From a virus, in IMG/VR virus record IMGVR_UViG_3300046684_000217, positions 1 to 48,670 of that record: a DNA stretch of 48,670 nt. The stretch is one strand, 5' to 3'. This document shows, one piece after another, positions 8,545 to 17,556 of the stretch (position 1 is its first letter; each line of letters starts with the position of its first letter). Under the pieces are notes generated by a model, which was not told the DNA's origin, searched no databases, and saw nothing but the letters and a program-made list of their open reading frames with translations. The translations under genes were made by a program, and so were the position numbers.

Positions 8545-8712
8545 TTACCTCCACCATCGCCACAGGACATAGAGCACGGCACAGACCACGACCAACTCCA
8601 CCACATTGACCAGCGCCAACAGAATCCATTGGCGCATCCAGAACAACCAGACGCGCCAGCGGCGTGGTCTTACTTCTTCCCGTCCTTCAGTACCGTACGA
8701 ATCTCGTAACAT
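8545..8712 (-). CDS. 55-aa membrane protein overlapping the TM/coiled-coil gene
   Basis: ATG at 8712 lies inside the 3' end of the 105-aa gene, in another frame, and the ORF ends three bases before the next gene. An Arg-rich stretch (residues 11-20) is followed by a strong hydrophobic segment (about 27-49, WILLALVNVVELVVVCAVLYVL) and a Trp/Arg end (WRWWR), as in small phage holins or lysis accessory proteins. The ribosome site is weak (AGGCGG about 12 bases upstream). The nested arrangement with a TM/coiled-coil protein recalls Rz/Rz1 pairs, but there is no lipobox here. Confidence 0.5.
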   Translation of the reverse strand: MLRDSYGTEGREEVRPRRWRVWLFWMRQWILLALVNVVELVVVCAVLYVLWRWWR

Positions 8713-8987
8713 GAGTCTTGTAACCGCCTAACGGTCTTCTCAAAGTTCTCCGTCGAGACACGCTGTGCCTCTAAGAATTCCCCGCGCTGTTTCTCCAAGG
8801 CCGCCACATGCACCTCGCTTTGCTTGGTCAACAGCGCTGCCTGTTGTGCATCGCGCTCGGGCATGAACACGAACATCAGGTAGAGAATGAAGGCTCCACC
8901 GGTGATGTGGCCCGGTAACGTGGCTAACATCTGCATCAGCATCTGCTTGGGATCGGTGACGGGTGCGGAAACGGTTGCTTCTGACAT
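8670..8987 (-). CDS. TM plus coiled-coil protein, lysis-accessory-like
   Basis: 105 aa with GGAGGAAA eight bases before ATG. One transmembrane segment (about residues 26-42, ITGGAFILYLMFVFM) is followed by a Gln/Glu-rich coiled coil (about 48-95). This single-TM and coiled-coil layout is seen in i-spanin-like and some holin-like phage proteins. Unlike most such genes it lies in the tail region, not beside an endolysin, and no endolysin is recognisable nearby. The function is inferred only from topology. Confidence 0.55.
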   Translation of the reverse strand: MSEATVSAPVTDPKQMLMQMLATLPGHITGGAFILYLMFVFMPERDAQQAALLTKQSEVHVAALEKQRGEFLEAQRVSTENFEKTVRRLQDSCYEIRTVLKDGKK

Positions 8988-9025
8988 ACTCTTTTTCCTC
9001 CGCCCGCCATGTTGAACTCACAATC

Positions 9026-9075
9026 GGTTCGTTACTAGTGTTCATCGGTTCATCCTTCGGTTCGTAGTGGTTCAT
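9026..9075 (-). repeat. GAACC-repeat block, copy before the TM/coiled-coil gene
   Basis: On the minus strand: ATGAACC - ACGAACC - ATGAACC - ATGAAC - ACTAGTAACGAACC, the same order of words as at 39506-39565 with 14 identical terminal bases. It lies in the 95-base gap between the adaptor gene and the TM/coiled-coil gene. No dyad is evident; a short tandem protein- or RNA-binding site is likely. Confidence 0.6.
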
Positions 9076-9082
9076 ATTTTCT

Positions 9083-9724
9083 CTATCGTTCGGCATAGAA
9101 GGAAAGGTTTTCGTCATTGACCGATTCCCACATACTCGGAGTGGTCGGATTGACTACCGCCAGTTGCAAATTCTGCGGGAGCCGCTGAAAGAGCACGTCG
9201 CGCTCCTTGTTTCTCCCAATCGTCGGATAGACATAGATCGAAGCAATATTCAGTAAATGCTCAAACCATTCATCTGGGGTCTCTAAGGTGCCGAGTACCG
9301 GCAGTCTGCGGAAGTTGATCGAGACCTGGGTAGTGACCGTTGCTTGCTTGGTGAAGAACCAGAACTGATTGAAGCGCCGCAGCCAGCGCAGTTGCGGCCC
9401 CTCGGGAACCGTCGTCAGGCGCGAGAGTTCGTTCCACCCGCCCCGACTCATGAATTGCCCAATCGTCAGATTGCGCATCGACTCCACCGCCCAGAAATTG
9501 GTCAGGTTGAATCCGCCGACCCCAATCGTTACGGTCGTTGCGTTGGCGGGAATGAGGAGCGGGGAAGCAAACGAGTCGAAGACATCTAGTCCCTTGACAT
9601 TGGTTGCGAGGACAAGTTGGGCTTGATTGAGGAACTTATCGAAGTCGGTATCGGTCAGATCGGTCCGATGGCCGGTGCGTGCCTTCAGTTGCGCCCGTGC
9701 ATCAACGAATGAATAGATCGCCAT
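9083..9724 (-). CDS. Head-tail adaptor / tail tubular A-like protein
   Basis: 213 aa. The N-terminal helices (FVDARAQLKARTGHRTDLTDTDFDKFLNQAQ), the central beta part (VTIGVGGFNLTNFWAVESM) and the C-terminal helical part (EWFEHLLNIASIYVYPTIGRNKERD) match the layout of podovirus adaptors (P22 gp4 / T7 gp11 group) that join portal and nozzle. The start codon overlaps by one base the stop of the upstream 873-aa gene (TAATG). It is the first gene after the signal-peptide block and marks the start of the tail proper. The family call is from pattern and context. Confidence 0.6.
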   Translation of the reverse strand: MAIYSFVDARAQLKARTGHRTDLTDTDFDKFLNQAQLVLATNVKGLDVFDSFASPLLIPANATTVTIGVGGFNLTNFWAVESMRNLTIGQFMSRGGWNELSRLTTVPEGPQLRWLRRFNQFWFFTKQATVTTQVSINFRRLPVLGTLETPDEWFEHLLNIASIYVYPTIGRNKERDVLFQRLPQNLQLAVVNPTTPSMWESVNDENLSFYAER

Positions 9725-12345
9725 TACTTCTCCTGCCCGCCGCCCGCACGTCTACCGCCGCCCGTCTGTTGGTTGGCACCGGTGGTCACGGTCGAGAGCC
9801 GTAGCGCGAACGCATTACGGTCGGTATCGGTAAAGGCAATGAGTGTGCCCGTGGGCGGATGGTACTGGAGGCGTTTGCCAACGTTGAACGCTGCCAGCGT
9901 ATTCTCCGCGTACCCCGGTCCTGCTGCAATCTCCTGCGTCGTACAGGTATTGGTCACTGGATCCAGCAGATAGATCGTATCGCCGCCAATCCACCCCACC
10001 ATTTTTCCGAGTTGCGCCTCCCATACCAGCCCAGGGTCGGTGTCGATCAACGGAGTACAGTTATTATTCGCGGGTAAGGCCGTGAAGCTGCCGGTGTCCA
10101 AGTCAAAGTAGCCAGTAAAGGCTCCGAACGTATAGAGACGATGGCGGATGGGGTCTACCGCGCCGTTGACGACCGCTCCCGATGATACCACACAGCCCGC
10201 CGCCCCTCGGCTCCAAGCATCGGTCAGGGGGTCATAGAAGGTGAGACACGCCTTGTCGAGCACGAGAGCTTTTTGCGAGACCGGGTCATAGGTGGAGAAG
10301 GGGTAATCAGCGGACGGCGGCGCTGTGCCGGTTGGCGTCTTCTTTTCCCAGGTATCCGTTCCTGGAGTCCACAACCAGGTGTCGGTTTGAAAGCCACCGA
10401 CATAGCCGCCCCAGCCAAACATCTTGTTGACGTTTGATAGCCAGGCCAGCGAATCGCGGGTCTGTCGGCCACAAGGCCGCCCGGTCCCTACTCCACTCGT
10501 CAGAGTGCCAGCCGTACAGGTCCCGCTCTGCGGCGTATTGAGCTGGGCAACAGTAAGGGTATTCATATTGAGTGCATAGACCGAATTGTCCGGACGGGTC
10601 TGACCGTTGCCCCAAATGAGAATGCGATTACTCTGCGTGTCCAGCGTCAAAGCGGTATGATAGAAGACATCGAAGTTGGACGTGGCCGGATTGATGACCG
10701 TATTGAGCGTGGTGTTCAAGATTTCCTGCCAGCCGAGATCCGGGGCTAACGTTCCCGAGACCTGCTTGATGCGGTGCGAGACCACCGGAGCGCTGGCGGC
10801 GCTGCTGCCTCCGGCATGATCCGCAATCACCGTATAGCTGTAGGTCGTGTCTGCGGCTGCCGTCGAATCCGTATAGGTATAGGCATTGGTGACGGTGGCG
10901 AGTGCGGCTGCATTCCGTAGCACCCGGTATTGAGTAATATCGGTGTCGGTGATCGGAGGCGGCCAGGAAAGCACGATGGTGGTTGCGGTTGGCAGGGCAT
11001 ACGCCACTGGCGCGGGCACCGTACCCGTGAGCGAGGCATTACTTTCATAGGCTCCGAGATCGCGCCGAACCCCCGTCGTCGTTCGTGTCGCCGTGCTACG
11101 GGGATGCACGTAATACTTATCTGGAATCAGACTGACGCCATAGACAGCAGCGGGATCGACGGTGGCGGCGTCTATCGCCGTTGAACTCCCGGTGAGGTGA
11201 TAATTCTGGTTAGTGGCATCGACGAAGTTGGCTGCTGCGACTGTTGCATATTTCTGATTATTGGCGGGGTCGGTCTGGGCGACGCCCGACCCGGAGCCGG
11301 TTGCCCAGATCATACTGCCCGCCGCCGCACCAGCAAAAATGTTATTCTGAATAACTTGGATAGTCGGGTTGACCTTATTGGTGCGAATGAAATTTGTGGT
11401 CGTGCCCTCGCAGATATCAACAAACGTATTGTTCGTAACATACATCTCTTCGGCGCTGTTTGCCTGGCCCGCATCCGGGTCCTCAGAATGGTAGGCCAGC
11501 ATAATCTTGTTGGGGGATGAGCACGACTGAATGATGAGGTTACCCACGATGATGAGCGTGCCGCCAAGCGAATAGTCAATCTCGTAGTTACTCTGCCCGG
11601 TCCACAGCATCCGTGGGGCCGCAAGCGGGTACTTCACTTGTAGCAATCCCGGCCAATCCCCGAGACGGTTATAGAGGAGGGTGGTGGTATTGGCCCGACT
11701 CTTGACATCCTGTCCCTTCATACTGTCATGCGACCACGAGCCCGTCATGGTAAAATTGCGAATCTCGCCGATGTAAATGTTGTGGGCGTGACCGTCATTG
11801 TTCTGGGCGTTGGTGCTGCCGCCGTTGGCAAAGAACTCACTCCCAGTAATCGTCATGTCATACATGCGGCTCGCCCCGGCGACGTTCTCGTTGAAGGTCA
11901 GGATGCCGTTATCATTGTGGTGGAAGTAGACATTGGTCAGCACCATACTGGTGTTAGCGGGCCAGATCGGTTGGGCATTGGTCGCGTGTGCGCCGCTCAT
12001 TTCAATACTGTCTACCGTCAGTGTCGTCACGGTGCCGTAGGTATGGGTTGGTCGCCACATGCCTTGGCTCCCCGGCATTTGCGCATAGTCGTGTCGCACG
12101 TGCGGGCGTTGACTGCCCACTCCACGAATCGTCAAATTGGTCGTACTCCAGGTACAAAAGTCATCGACGTACACCAGTTGATTGCCGCTGCCATCCGCCC
12201 CGTCAATCTCAATCGTGTCACCGCTGGCCGCCGCCATAATCGCCGCACATGGCAACGTATAGGTGCGGGTCGGTCCGACCTGAAGCGTGGCTGCCTCGGC
12301 CACGGGAGCGAGGGCAAGCGCGAGCATGAGTAAGAAAATTCTCAT
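9724..12345 (-). CDS. Exported beta-helix + FN3 + Kelch-like protein
   Basis: 873 aa. Residues 1-19 are a clear Sec signal (MRIFLLMLALALAPVAEA, cut before ATL). About 20-435 is a right-handed parallel beta-helix of the pectate-lyase type, with Asn/Thr-rich short strands and the closing motif RDLGAYES common in bacterial secreted beta-helix proteins. About 440-535 is a fibronectin type III domain (APVAYALPTATTIVLSWPPP, TQYRVLRNAA). About 555-850 holds Kelch-like beta-propeller repeats (FYHTALTLDTQSNRILIWG, TDTWLWTPGTDTWEKKTP). The C-terminus is Gly/Gln-rich. Polymer binding or cleavage outside the cytoplasm is inferred. It starts inside the stop codon of the preceding signal-peptide gene (ATGA). 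Confidence 0.85.
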   Translation of the reverse strand: MRIFLLMLALALAPVAEAATLQVGPTRTYTLPCAAIMAAASGDTIEIDGADGSGNQLVYVDDFCTWSTTNLTIRGVGSQRPHVRHDYAQMPGSQGMWRPTHTYGTVTTLTVDSIEMSGAHATNAQPIWPANTSMVLTNVYFHHNDNGILTFNENVAGASRMYDMTITGSEFFANGGSTNAQNNDGHAHNIYIGEIRNFTMTGSWSHDSMKGQDVKSRANTTTLLYNRLGDWPGLLQVKYPLAAPRMLWTGQSNYEIDYSLGGTLIIVGNLIIQSCSSPNKIMLAYHSEDPDAGQANSAEEMYVTNNTFVDICEGTTTNFIRTNKVNPTIQVIQNNIFAGAAAGSMIWATGSGSGVAQTDPANNQKYATVAAANFVDATNQNYHLTGSSTAIDAATVDPAAVYGVSLIPDKYYVHPRSTATRTTTGVRRDLGAYESNASLTGTVPAPVAYALPTATTIVLSWPPPITDTDITQYRVLRNAAALATVTNAYTYTDSTAAADTTYSYTVIADHAGGSSAASAPVVSHRIKQVSGTLAPDLGWQEILNTTLNTVINPATSNFDVFYHTALTLDTQSNRILIWGNGQTRPDNSVYALNMNTLTVAQLNTPQSGTCTAGTLTSGVGTGRPCGRQTRDSLAWLSNVNKMFGWGGYVGGFQTDTWLWTPGTDTWEKKTPTGTAPPSADYPFSTYDPVSQKALVLDKACLTFYDPLTDAWSRGAAGCVVSSGAVVNGAVDPIRHRLYTFGAFTGYFDLDTGSFTALPANNNCTPLIDTDPGLVWEAQLGKMVGWIGGDTIYLLDPVTNTCTTQEIAAGPGYAENTLAAFNVGKRLQYHPPTGTLIAFTDTDRNAFALRLSTVTTGANQQTGGGRRAGGGQEK

Positions 12346-12650
12346 TGTTGGGGTCTTGTGGCCTCTGTAGAGCCATCGGTCGGTGTCGGCGGTGCGGTGG
12401 TCGAGGTGCCGTTCTGCACGGCGGTTGCCTTCTGTTGTTCGGCTACCACCGCTTCTAATCGCGTAATCTCTGCCGTACTCTGGCGGAGTACGGCCACGCC
12501 GTTGTTAATCTGGTACTCGGCTAACTGCTTGGTGAGTCGCTGATTCTCTAACTTCTCCTGCACACAAGCGTCATCGGCTTGTGCCCGTCCTACGGGTACC
12601 CATGCCACGGTTCCCAGTGCCAACAATCCAATCACTAAAAGTCTATACAT
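12342..12650 (-). CDS. Small exported coiled-coil protein
   Basis: 102 aa. A Sec signal of about 23 residues (MYRLLVIGLLALGTVAWVPVGRA) is followed by a coiled coil (ACVQEKLENQRLTKQLAEYQ ... ITRLEAVVAEQQK) and a Thr/Pro-rich tail. No lipobox is visible. It is bracketed by two exported beta-helix genes and shares an ATGA overlap with the downstream one. It could oligomerise or act as a chaperone or linker for its neighbours (inference). Confidence 0.75.
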   Translation of the reverse strand: MYRLLVIGLLALGTVAWVPVGRAQADDACVQEKLENQRLTKQLAEYQINNGVAVLRQSTAEITRLEAVVAEQQKATAVQNGTSTTAPPTPTDGSTEATRPQQ

Positions 12651-12663
12651 ACGTCCTCCTTCT

Positions 12664-14472
12664 CTATTCGAGTTGAATGCGTCCGCTGAGAACGATCTTC
12701 CCGCTCAGTTTCGGAACGCCGAGCGGTGGAGCGATCACCGCTCCAAATTCAATGGCGCCCAGATCCGGAGCCGTACCGGCGAAATAGCCCGGACTCATGC
12801 CAGGAAGCGCGGGCTGACTTGGCCCCCAAGTGGTAGACAAATTGAGGCCCGCATCAATGGTTTCGTAGCCTGCGGCTGGGGTGAAATCGGTCTGGGCATC
12901 CGACCAGATACGAATATTCGTGCGCCACATCATCGGTGCGGTCGTCCAACTCGGGGCCGTGGTCGTATTCCCTGCTCCATTGCCGCTGCCCATCGCGCCG
13001 CCAATCCAGAGACGGCTACCAAAGGCGGGATCTCCCGCCAGCTCCATCACCCAGTTCTTGCCCGGACTCATAATGTTGTTGACAAAAAAGATGTTCTGCA
13101 TGTTCTGGTTGGAATAGGCGAGAATGCCAGAGTCCCGCCCATTACTCGTATTGTGGTAGAAGTAGCCTTTGCCGCCGTTGGGGAAGATGCCCGCCGCAAC
13201 GCTGTTAACCGCCGAGAACTCCAAGTCTCCTCCCCGTGCGCACGCCGCACACCCATCGGGATTGGTCGCGGTATTGCGGTAATAGTAGAAGTTCTCGCCG
13301 CTGGCATTGAGCACCCGGCCAATCCGTGTGGCGTTGTAATAGGTATTGATGCTGTTGTCGTGGAACTGGAAGTTTATGGCTTTGGTATCTTGAATCTGAA
13401 AGCAGTAGTCCTGGCAGTTATTGAACGAATTATAACCAATCTCAGTATTGGCATAGGTATAACTTGGGTCACCCAGATAGTTGGTGGACCAGAGGTAGAT
13501 GCCAGCAGCCCCCGTATGATCGAAGACGTTGTTTAAGACTTTGTTATTGCTGCCTGGATCAATCAAGTAGAACGAACTCGTAATTGGCATGGCGTCCCGC
13601 ATCGCCTGAAACACGTTCTCTTGGGTGACGTTGGCTTGGTTCACTAGCGTATATCTGTGATGGCCGTGGTCCTCATAGATCCAATTCACGAACCAGCGGT
13701 TATTCTGGAAGAGGTTGTCGTGCGCGCCGAACCGGACCCACACCGCATAATAGCCGTTGGTACAGGTCGAATTCTGAAGGGTGACGTGATGGGCTTCCTC
13801 ACCGACAATGAGGCAGCTATAGGCGTTCTTGAAGTAAAACCCATCAAACGTGAGGTAGCCCTTGGTTGCGCCCGAGACCATGAACGCGCCGATGTTCTCG
13901 GGTGCGAGCTTCAAGGGTTTGGTATCGGGGTCAGCATCATCTTGGAACCGGCAGCGGGTGAACGTGCCAAAGTTCTTGCACGCTCCTTCTACTCCCTGCC
14001 ATTCGACCGAGCCGGGAGCTTGCGCCAGATAATCAACCTGCGAGGTGATCCCGGGTCGGACAAAGACAATCATCTGGTCGCCAATGGTCGCATGAGCCGG
14101 GACGTTGCCACTGAAGCCATAGGCACTGTTAGCAATCTCAAAGACGCCATTGGGAAAGCCGCCTGCTTGCGTCCAGCCCGAGGCACTGGTACCGCCATCA
14201 ACAATGCACGCTCTGTTGGTTGTACACAGAAAGGTAATCAGACTGCCCGCACTGCCCGCCCTCCCAAACACCACCCGCTCCTGATAGGTACCCGCAGCCA
14301 CATTGACCAGATCACCGGGATTGACGGTATCGGCGGCCTTCTGAATCGTCCGCCAGGCAGTCCCCGAAGACGTGCCATTGGCGGCATCACTGCCCGTAGT
14401 TGCGACGAAATAGGTCGTCGCGTCCACCGGAGAGACCCACAGCAGCATAAAAATGAGTACTATCCAGCTCAT
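12664..14472 (-). CDS. Exported right-handed beta-helix protein (pectate-lyase-like)
   Basis: 602 aa. The N-terminus is hydrophobic with a plausible cut after VDA (residue 18), though it lacks a basic residue. It is followed by TTYFVATTGSDAANGTSSGT and WRTIQKAADTVNPGDLVNVA, a hallmark opening of DUF1565/beta-helix proteins that bind or cleave polysaccharide. Asn-rich beta-helix coils fill residues about 60-500, with the closing motif PDLGAIEFG near 580. Its start overlaps the preceding stop (ATGA). Polysaccharide lyase or depolymerase activity is possible, but I cannot identify catalytic residues. Confidence 0.8.
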   Translation of the reverse strand: MSWIVLIFMLLWVSPVDATTYFVATTGSDAANGTSSGTAWRTIQKAADTVNPGDLVNVAAGTYQERVVFGRAGSAGSLITFLCTTNRACIVDGGTSASGWTQAGGFPNGVFEIANSAYGFSGNVPAHATIGDQMIVFVRPGITSQVDYLAQAPGSVEWQGVEGACKNFGTFTRCRFQDDADPDTKPLKLAPENIGAFMVSGATKGYLTFDGFYFKNAYSCLIVGEEAHHVTLQNSTCTNGYYAVWVRFGAHDNLFQNNRWFVNWIYEDHGHHRYTLVNQANVTQENVFQAMRDAMPITSSFYLIDPGSNNKVLNNVFDHTGAAGIYLWSTNYLGDPSYTYANTEIGYNSFNNCQDYCFQIQDTKAINFQFHDNSINTYYNATRIGRVLNASGENFYYYRNTATNPDGCAACARGGDLEFSAVNSVAAGIFPNGGKGYFYHNTSNGRDSGILAYSNQNMQNIFFVNNIMSPGKNWVMELAGDPAFGSRLWIGGAMGSGNGAGNTTTAPSWTTAPMMWRTNIRIWSDAQTDFTPAAGYETIDAGLNLSTTWGPSQPALPGMSPGYFAGTAPDLGAIEFGAVIAPPLGVPKLSGKIVLSGRIQLE

Positions 14473-14843
14473 GGGTCAGGGGTTCCTGTCACCGTACCAG
14501 CGGGGAGGCAGCCGTTGGCCTGTGCGTAGTTAAGTGCCCGCTTCTGCAAGCTGTTGGTGGTGAGGTTAGCGGTATTAAGAATCTTACTCAAATTGACGGC
14601 TTCATCTCCCAAGACCGTACAGGTCACGGGTTTGCCGCCTTCCTTGCAGATGACTCCCGGTGTTGTCGAGGGTTCGCAAAAGATCATCCGCACCTCTTTT
14701 CCAGTCCGGGCAATAGAAATCATGTCCAGTTTCCATGACGTGGTAGCCGGATTAGGAATCGGTGTGGTCATGTCTAACTGCTCGTCCGCGTATACCAGCC
14801 CAGCACTCCCAACCAGCAGGAACACCATAAGTAGATGTTTCAT
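14469..14843 (-). CDS. Small exported protein with four cysteines, unknown
   Basis: 124 aa. A Sec signal of 19 residues (MKHLLMVFLLVGSAGLVYA) precedes the mature part. The mature protein carries Cys in IFCEPS, VICKEG, VTCTVL and NGCLPA, an even number compatible with disulfide bonds in the periplasm. No domain is recognised. It overlaps both neighbours by four bases (ATGA), so it is translated with the FN3 and beta-helix genes. Confidence 0.75.
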   Translation of the reverse strand: MKHLLMVFLLVGSAGLVYADEQLDMTTPIPNPATTSWKLDMISIARTGKEVRMIFCEPSTTPGVICKEGGKPVTCTVLGDEAVNLSKILNTANLTTNSLQKRALNYAQANGCLPAGTVTGTPDP

Positions 14844-15241
14844 TCTTTTGCTTCTCCTTTCGTGCCGCTGGTCACGTCAACTGTCACCTTGATGTTGAGA
14901 TCACCCGGTGCTTGCAGCGGCGGCAGCGGCACCGGCATGTCAACGCAGACCTCGTTGCTGGGACCACTGCGTTCCGCTCCGCGTGCGGCGAGCACCCGAT
15001 AACACCACGTACTGCCGCCCTCTGCGGTCGTGTCTGTCCATGTCGTCACGTTGGCTGCGGTACTGGCACGTTCATAAAACGTCCCGGTCGCACCGTGGCG
15101 GCGCTCAACCTTGAACCCGTCCTCGGTCACGGAGTTGTCGGTCCAGGTGAGATCCACCACCCCGGCCCATCCCACCAGAGGCACCGCCCATGCCCCAACA
15201 CAGGGCACCAGCAACAGCAACGTCATCTTCCAGAGTTTCAT
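14840..15241 (-). CDS. Exported fibronectin type III protein
   Basis: 133 aa. A signal peptide of about 20-26 residues (MKLWKMTLLLLVPCVGAWA) is followed by one FN3 domain: VDLTWTDNSVTEDGFKVERR, then TTWTDTTAEGGSTWCYRVLA and GPSNEVCV. The C-terminal ~30 residues are Pro-rich and then charged. FN3 modules usually mediate binding or spacing in secreted carbohydrate-active proteins. Here the domain is free-standing. It is coupled to the next gene by an ATGA overlap. Confidence 0.8.
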   Translation of the reverse strand: MKLWKMTLLLLVPCVGAWAVPLVGWAGVVDLTWTDNSVTEDGFKVERRHGATGTFYERASTAANVTTWTDTTAEGGSTWCYRVLAARGAERSGPSNEVCVDMPVPLPPLQAPGDLNIKVTVDVTSGTKGEAKE

Positions 15242-15252
15242 TCCTTCTCCTT

Positions 15253-17541
15253 TTATTGCAGCATGATTGGTCTGCGGAGTGCTCGTAACCCACTCGGGGC
15301 CGCTGGTGCCGGGTTAATCGCTACCACCGTCTCCCGCCAGGCACTGGTTGCGGCTCCGGTTGCGGTCCACGTCAGTGGTTTGGGAGTCCCGTTGGCATCG
15401 GCAAACTGCGCCGCCAGGGTTCGGGTGTTGGTATACAGATTGTTTTGCGTGGAGAGGCCGGTCTGGTTTGCCGTGAAGGTCGTACTGCCGCCCAACGCAG
15501 CCCACACAATACCCAAGAGCGAACCCCCAGTCGTACCGGTTGCGGTCAGGGTCGCAGGCATCGTCGTGCCGATCGCGCCGGTGAAGGTATCCGGCGTGAC
15601 CTGATTGACGCCGCTGTAGGGCAAGCACATGAGGGCGATCTCTGCCGACGAACTCCCCAACGTCACGGTCAGCGTATTGACGCCGGTGGGGGGAGCGACC
15701 AATCGGTAGATGTACAAACCCAGCGTCGATAAGGTTGTTTGCGACGTGACCAGCGTGAGCGGCACGCCATTATAGGTGACACTACTCACGGCAGACGTGC
15801 GCTGGCCGATCGCAGCATATAACACCCGGTTCGTGTCAGTGCCTGCGTCACAGCTCACCGATGCAGTAGTGCCAGTGCCAGAGACGAACGCAGCCGGTCC
15901 AGGTTCTGCGATAGGAGAAGAGGAGGTGACGAGGGTAGGTTTGACGGGAAGTGCTGTCAGCGCAAAGCCACGGGCATTGCCCCATGACCAGCCCATCGTT
16001 GTTATCCCTGCTTCGCTCGTCGCTTTGTAGGAATCACGAAACTGGGTGGTGCCAGTCGTCGTAAACTGAATGAGGGTTTGCCCGGCATCGGGGACAACAG
16101 TCTCAACGTGGCTGCTCTTGGCAATGAGATCAAGCACGAGTCCACCGGCATCACTGGTGACGTTGACCGATCCAGAGATTTGTCCCACCGTCGAACTACT
16201 ACAGCCAGGCTCGCCAAAGGGCGTTGTCTGATTCACGTTGTGCAACGAAATCGGCACGAGCCACACAGTACCCGAACCGTTCGTCGTCCAGACCAGATTC
16301 TGTGCCCCGCCTGCTGGATTGAGAAGATAATAAAAAGCGGTATAGCGAGAGCCGGTCTGCAAGCATTCCGAGTCGGCAATCTTGGTCATTGCCACGCCAT
16401 TGTAGGTCAGCGTGGCTAACCCCGCGCCTGCTGAATAGGCATGCCCAACCGCCACCACTAACGCATCACTGGGTCCGTCCGTATGATTGTAAGAGAAGGT
16501 ACCACCGGCAGTCACCGTGGTGTTGGCACTGCCAATATAGCTGACCGCGCCTTCGACTGGAGGTATGGGATCAACAGGAGCGGTGCCGCCTGGCGCAACC
16601 ACCTTGTAACAGGAGGTTGCATCGCTAATAGGAACGGAACCCGAACAGCCTACTTCATCTGCGATCTTTATCTCATCATACAGCACTGTGTACTTGTCAC
16701 CGGCGTTCGCTGGCGCAAGGCCCTTCCAGTCAGCCGCATATGTTCCCCACTTAAAGATTTGTGGGTTGACGTCGTTATAGGTGGTAGGTCCAGTAAAGTT
16801 GACCTTAAGAACACCATCGACCCAAATCTTGAGAAACCCCCCTTGCCCAGCCGCATAGACCCACTTGGCCGCAACAACGACGTCATGCCAGGTGTTTTTA
16901 TCGAACTCGCCCAGCGTGTAACGGTTCCGCACCCACTGGCTATCAATCGTACATGCGCGTGCATCAGACGTGGTGTACACGTCCCACTTATCCTTGGTCG
17001 AAACACTGCCTGCCTTGCGTTCCATTCCCAAATGCGGCGATTTGTTGATGTCGCAGGCATCTTTAAAGGTATGCCATTGCAGCATCCCCGGCCCCCGGTT
17101 GACGTTAGCATTGGAATCCACGGTATTCGTGCCGTCAACATAGATGCTCATGCCGTACCACCGCGTCTGACCGACACTCGCCGTCCCCTGAATTTCAAAC
17201 TCGGTCCGGGCAATGTCCCCCATCGGCTGACCAGCAGCAGTCGGGGCGTAGAAATCTCCATAGATCCAGCCCGTCACCGTCTGCGGTAAGAAGGTCTTCA
17301 CCGCGCGTGCGCCAACGCGCGGGGTAGGACTGCCGGTAATGATACTGATGTACGATGATCCGGCGACCGACTGAAAGTTCGACGGACATTTCTCGGTCGG
17401 CGTATGGAGCGAGGCAGGACATACGGTTGTATTACCATAGGTGTTGTCATCATAGGTTGCGGAATAGAGGATGGTCGCTCCGGTCCGCACCGGCAGGAGC
17501 AGCACACACACGACGAGCAGAAAGATTCGGATACGGTACAT
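15253..17541 (-). CDS. Exported polysaccharide lyase-like protein with two beta modules
   Basis: 762 aa. A Sec signal of about 22 residues (MYRIRIFLLVVCVLLLPVRTGA) is followed by a jelly-roll domain at about 25-300 with marks of the PF14099 polysaccharide lyase group: ARTEFE at 111, RWYGMSIYVDG at 127, MLQWHTFKD at 153, WHDVVVAAKWV at 218, GGFLKIWVDG at 234 and FKWGTYA at 263. Two ~110-aa beta modules follow (VTYNGVxxT... SGVNQVTP types), as in phage fibres and secreted adhesins. Lyase action on an acidic polysaccharide is inferred from fold marks; the substrate is unknown. Confidence 0.8.
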   Translation of the reverse strand: MYRIRIFLLVVCVLLLPVRTGATILYSATYDDNTYGNTTVCPASLHTPTEKCPSNFQSVAGSSYISIITGSPTPRVGARAVKTFLPQTVTGWIYGDFYAPTAAGQPMGDIARTEFEIQGTASVGQTRWYGMSIYVDGTNTVDSNANVNRGPGMLQWHTFKDACDINKSPHLGMERKAGSVSTKDKWDVYTTSDARACTIDSQWVRNRYTLGEFDKNTWHDVVVAAKWVYAAGQGGFLKIWVDGVLKVNFTGPTTYNDVNPQIFKWGTYAADWKGLAPANAGDKYTVLYDEIKIADEVGCSGSVPISDATSCYKVVAPGGTAPVDPIPPVEGAVSYIGSANTTVTAGGTFSYNHTDGPSDALVVAVGHAYSAGAGLATLTYNGVAMTKIADSECLQTGSRYTAFYYLLNPAGGAQNLVWTTNGSGTVWLVPISLHNVNQTTPFGEPGCSSSTVGQISGSVNVTSDAGGLVLDLIAKSSHVETVVPDAGQTLIQFTTTGTTQFRDSYKATSEAGITTMGWSWGNARGFALTALPVKPTLVTSSSPIAEPGPAAFVSGTGTTASVSCDAGTDTNRVLYAAIGQRTSAVSSVTYNGVPLTLVTSQTTLSTLGLYIYRLVAPPTGVNTLTVTLGSSSAEIALMCLPYSGVNQVTPDTFTGAIGTTMPATLTATGTTGGSLLGIVWAALGGSTTFTANQTGLSTQNNLYTNTRTLAAQFADANGTPKPLTWTATGAATSAWRETVVAINPAPAAPSGLRALRRPIMLQ

Positions 17542-17556
17542 ATCTCACACTCTATG

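Noticed and set aside
8740-9117. A 125-aa reading over the TM/coiled-coil gene
   Set aside because: Ala/Arg/His-rich shadow with no ribosome site of its own; the GAACC block gives its odd NEP/DEP start.
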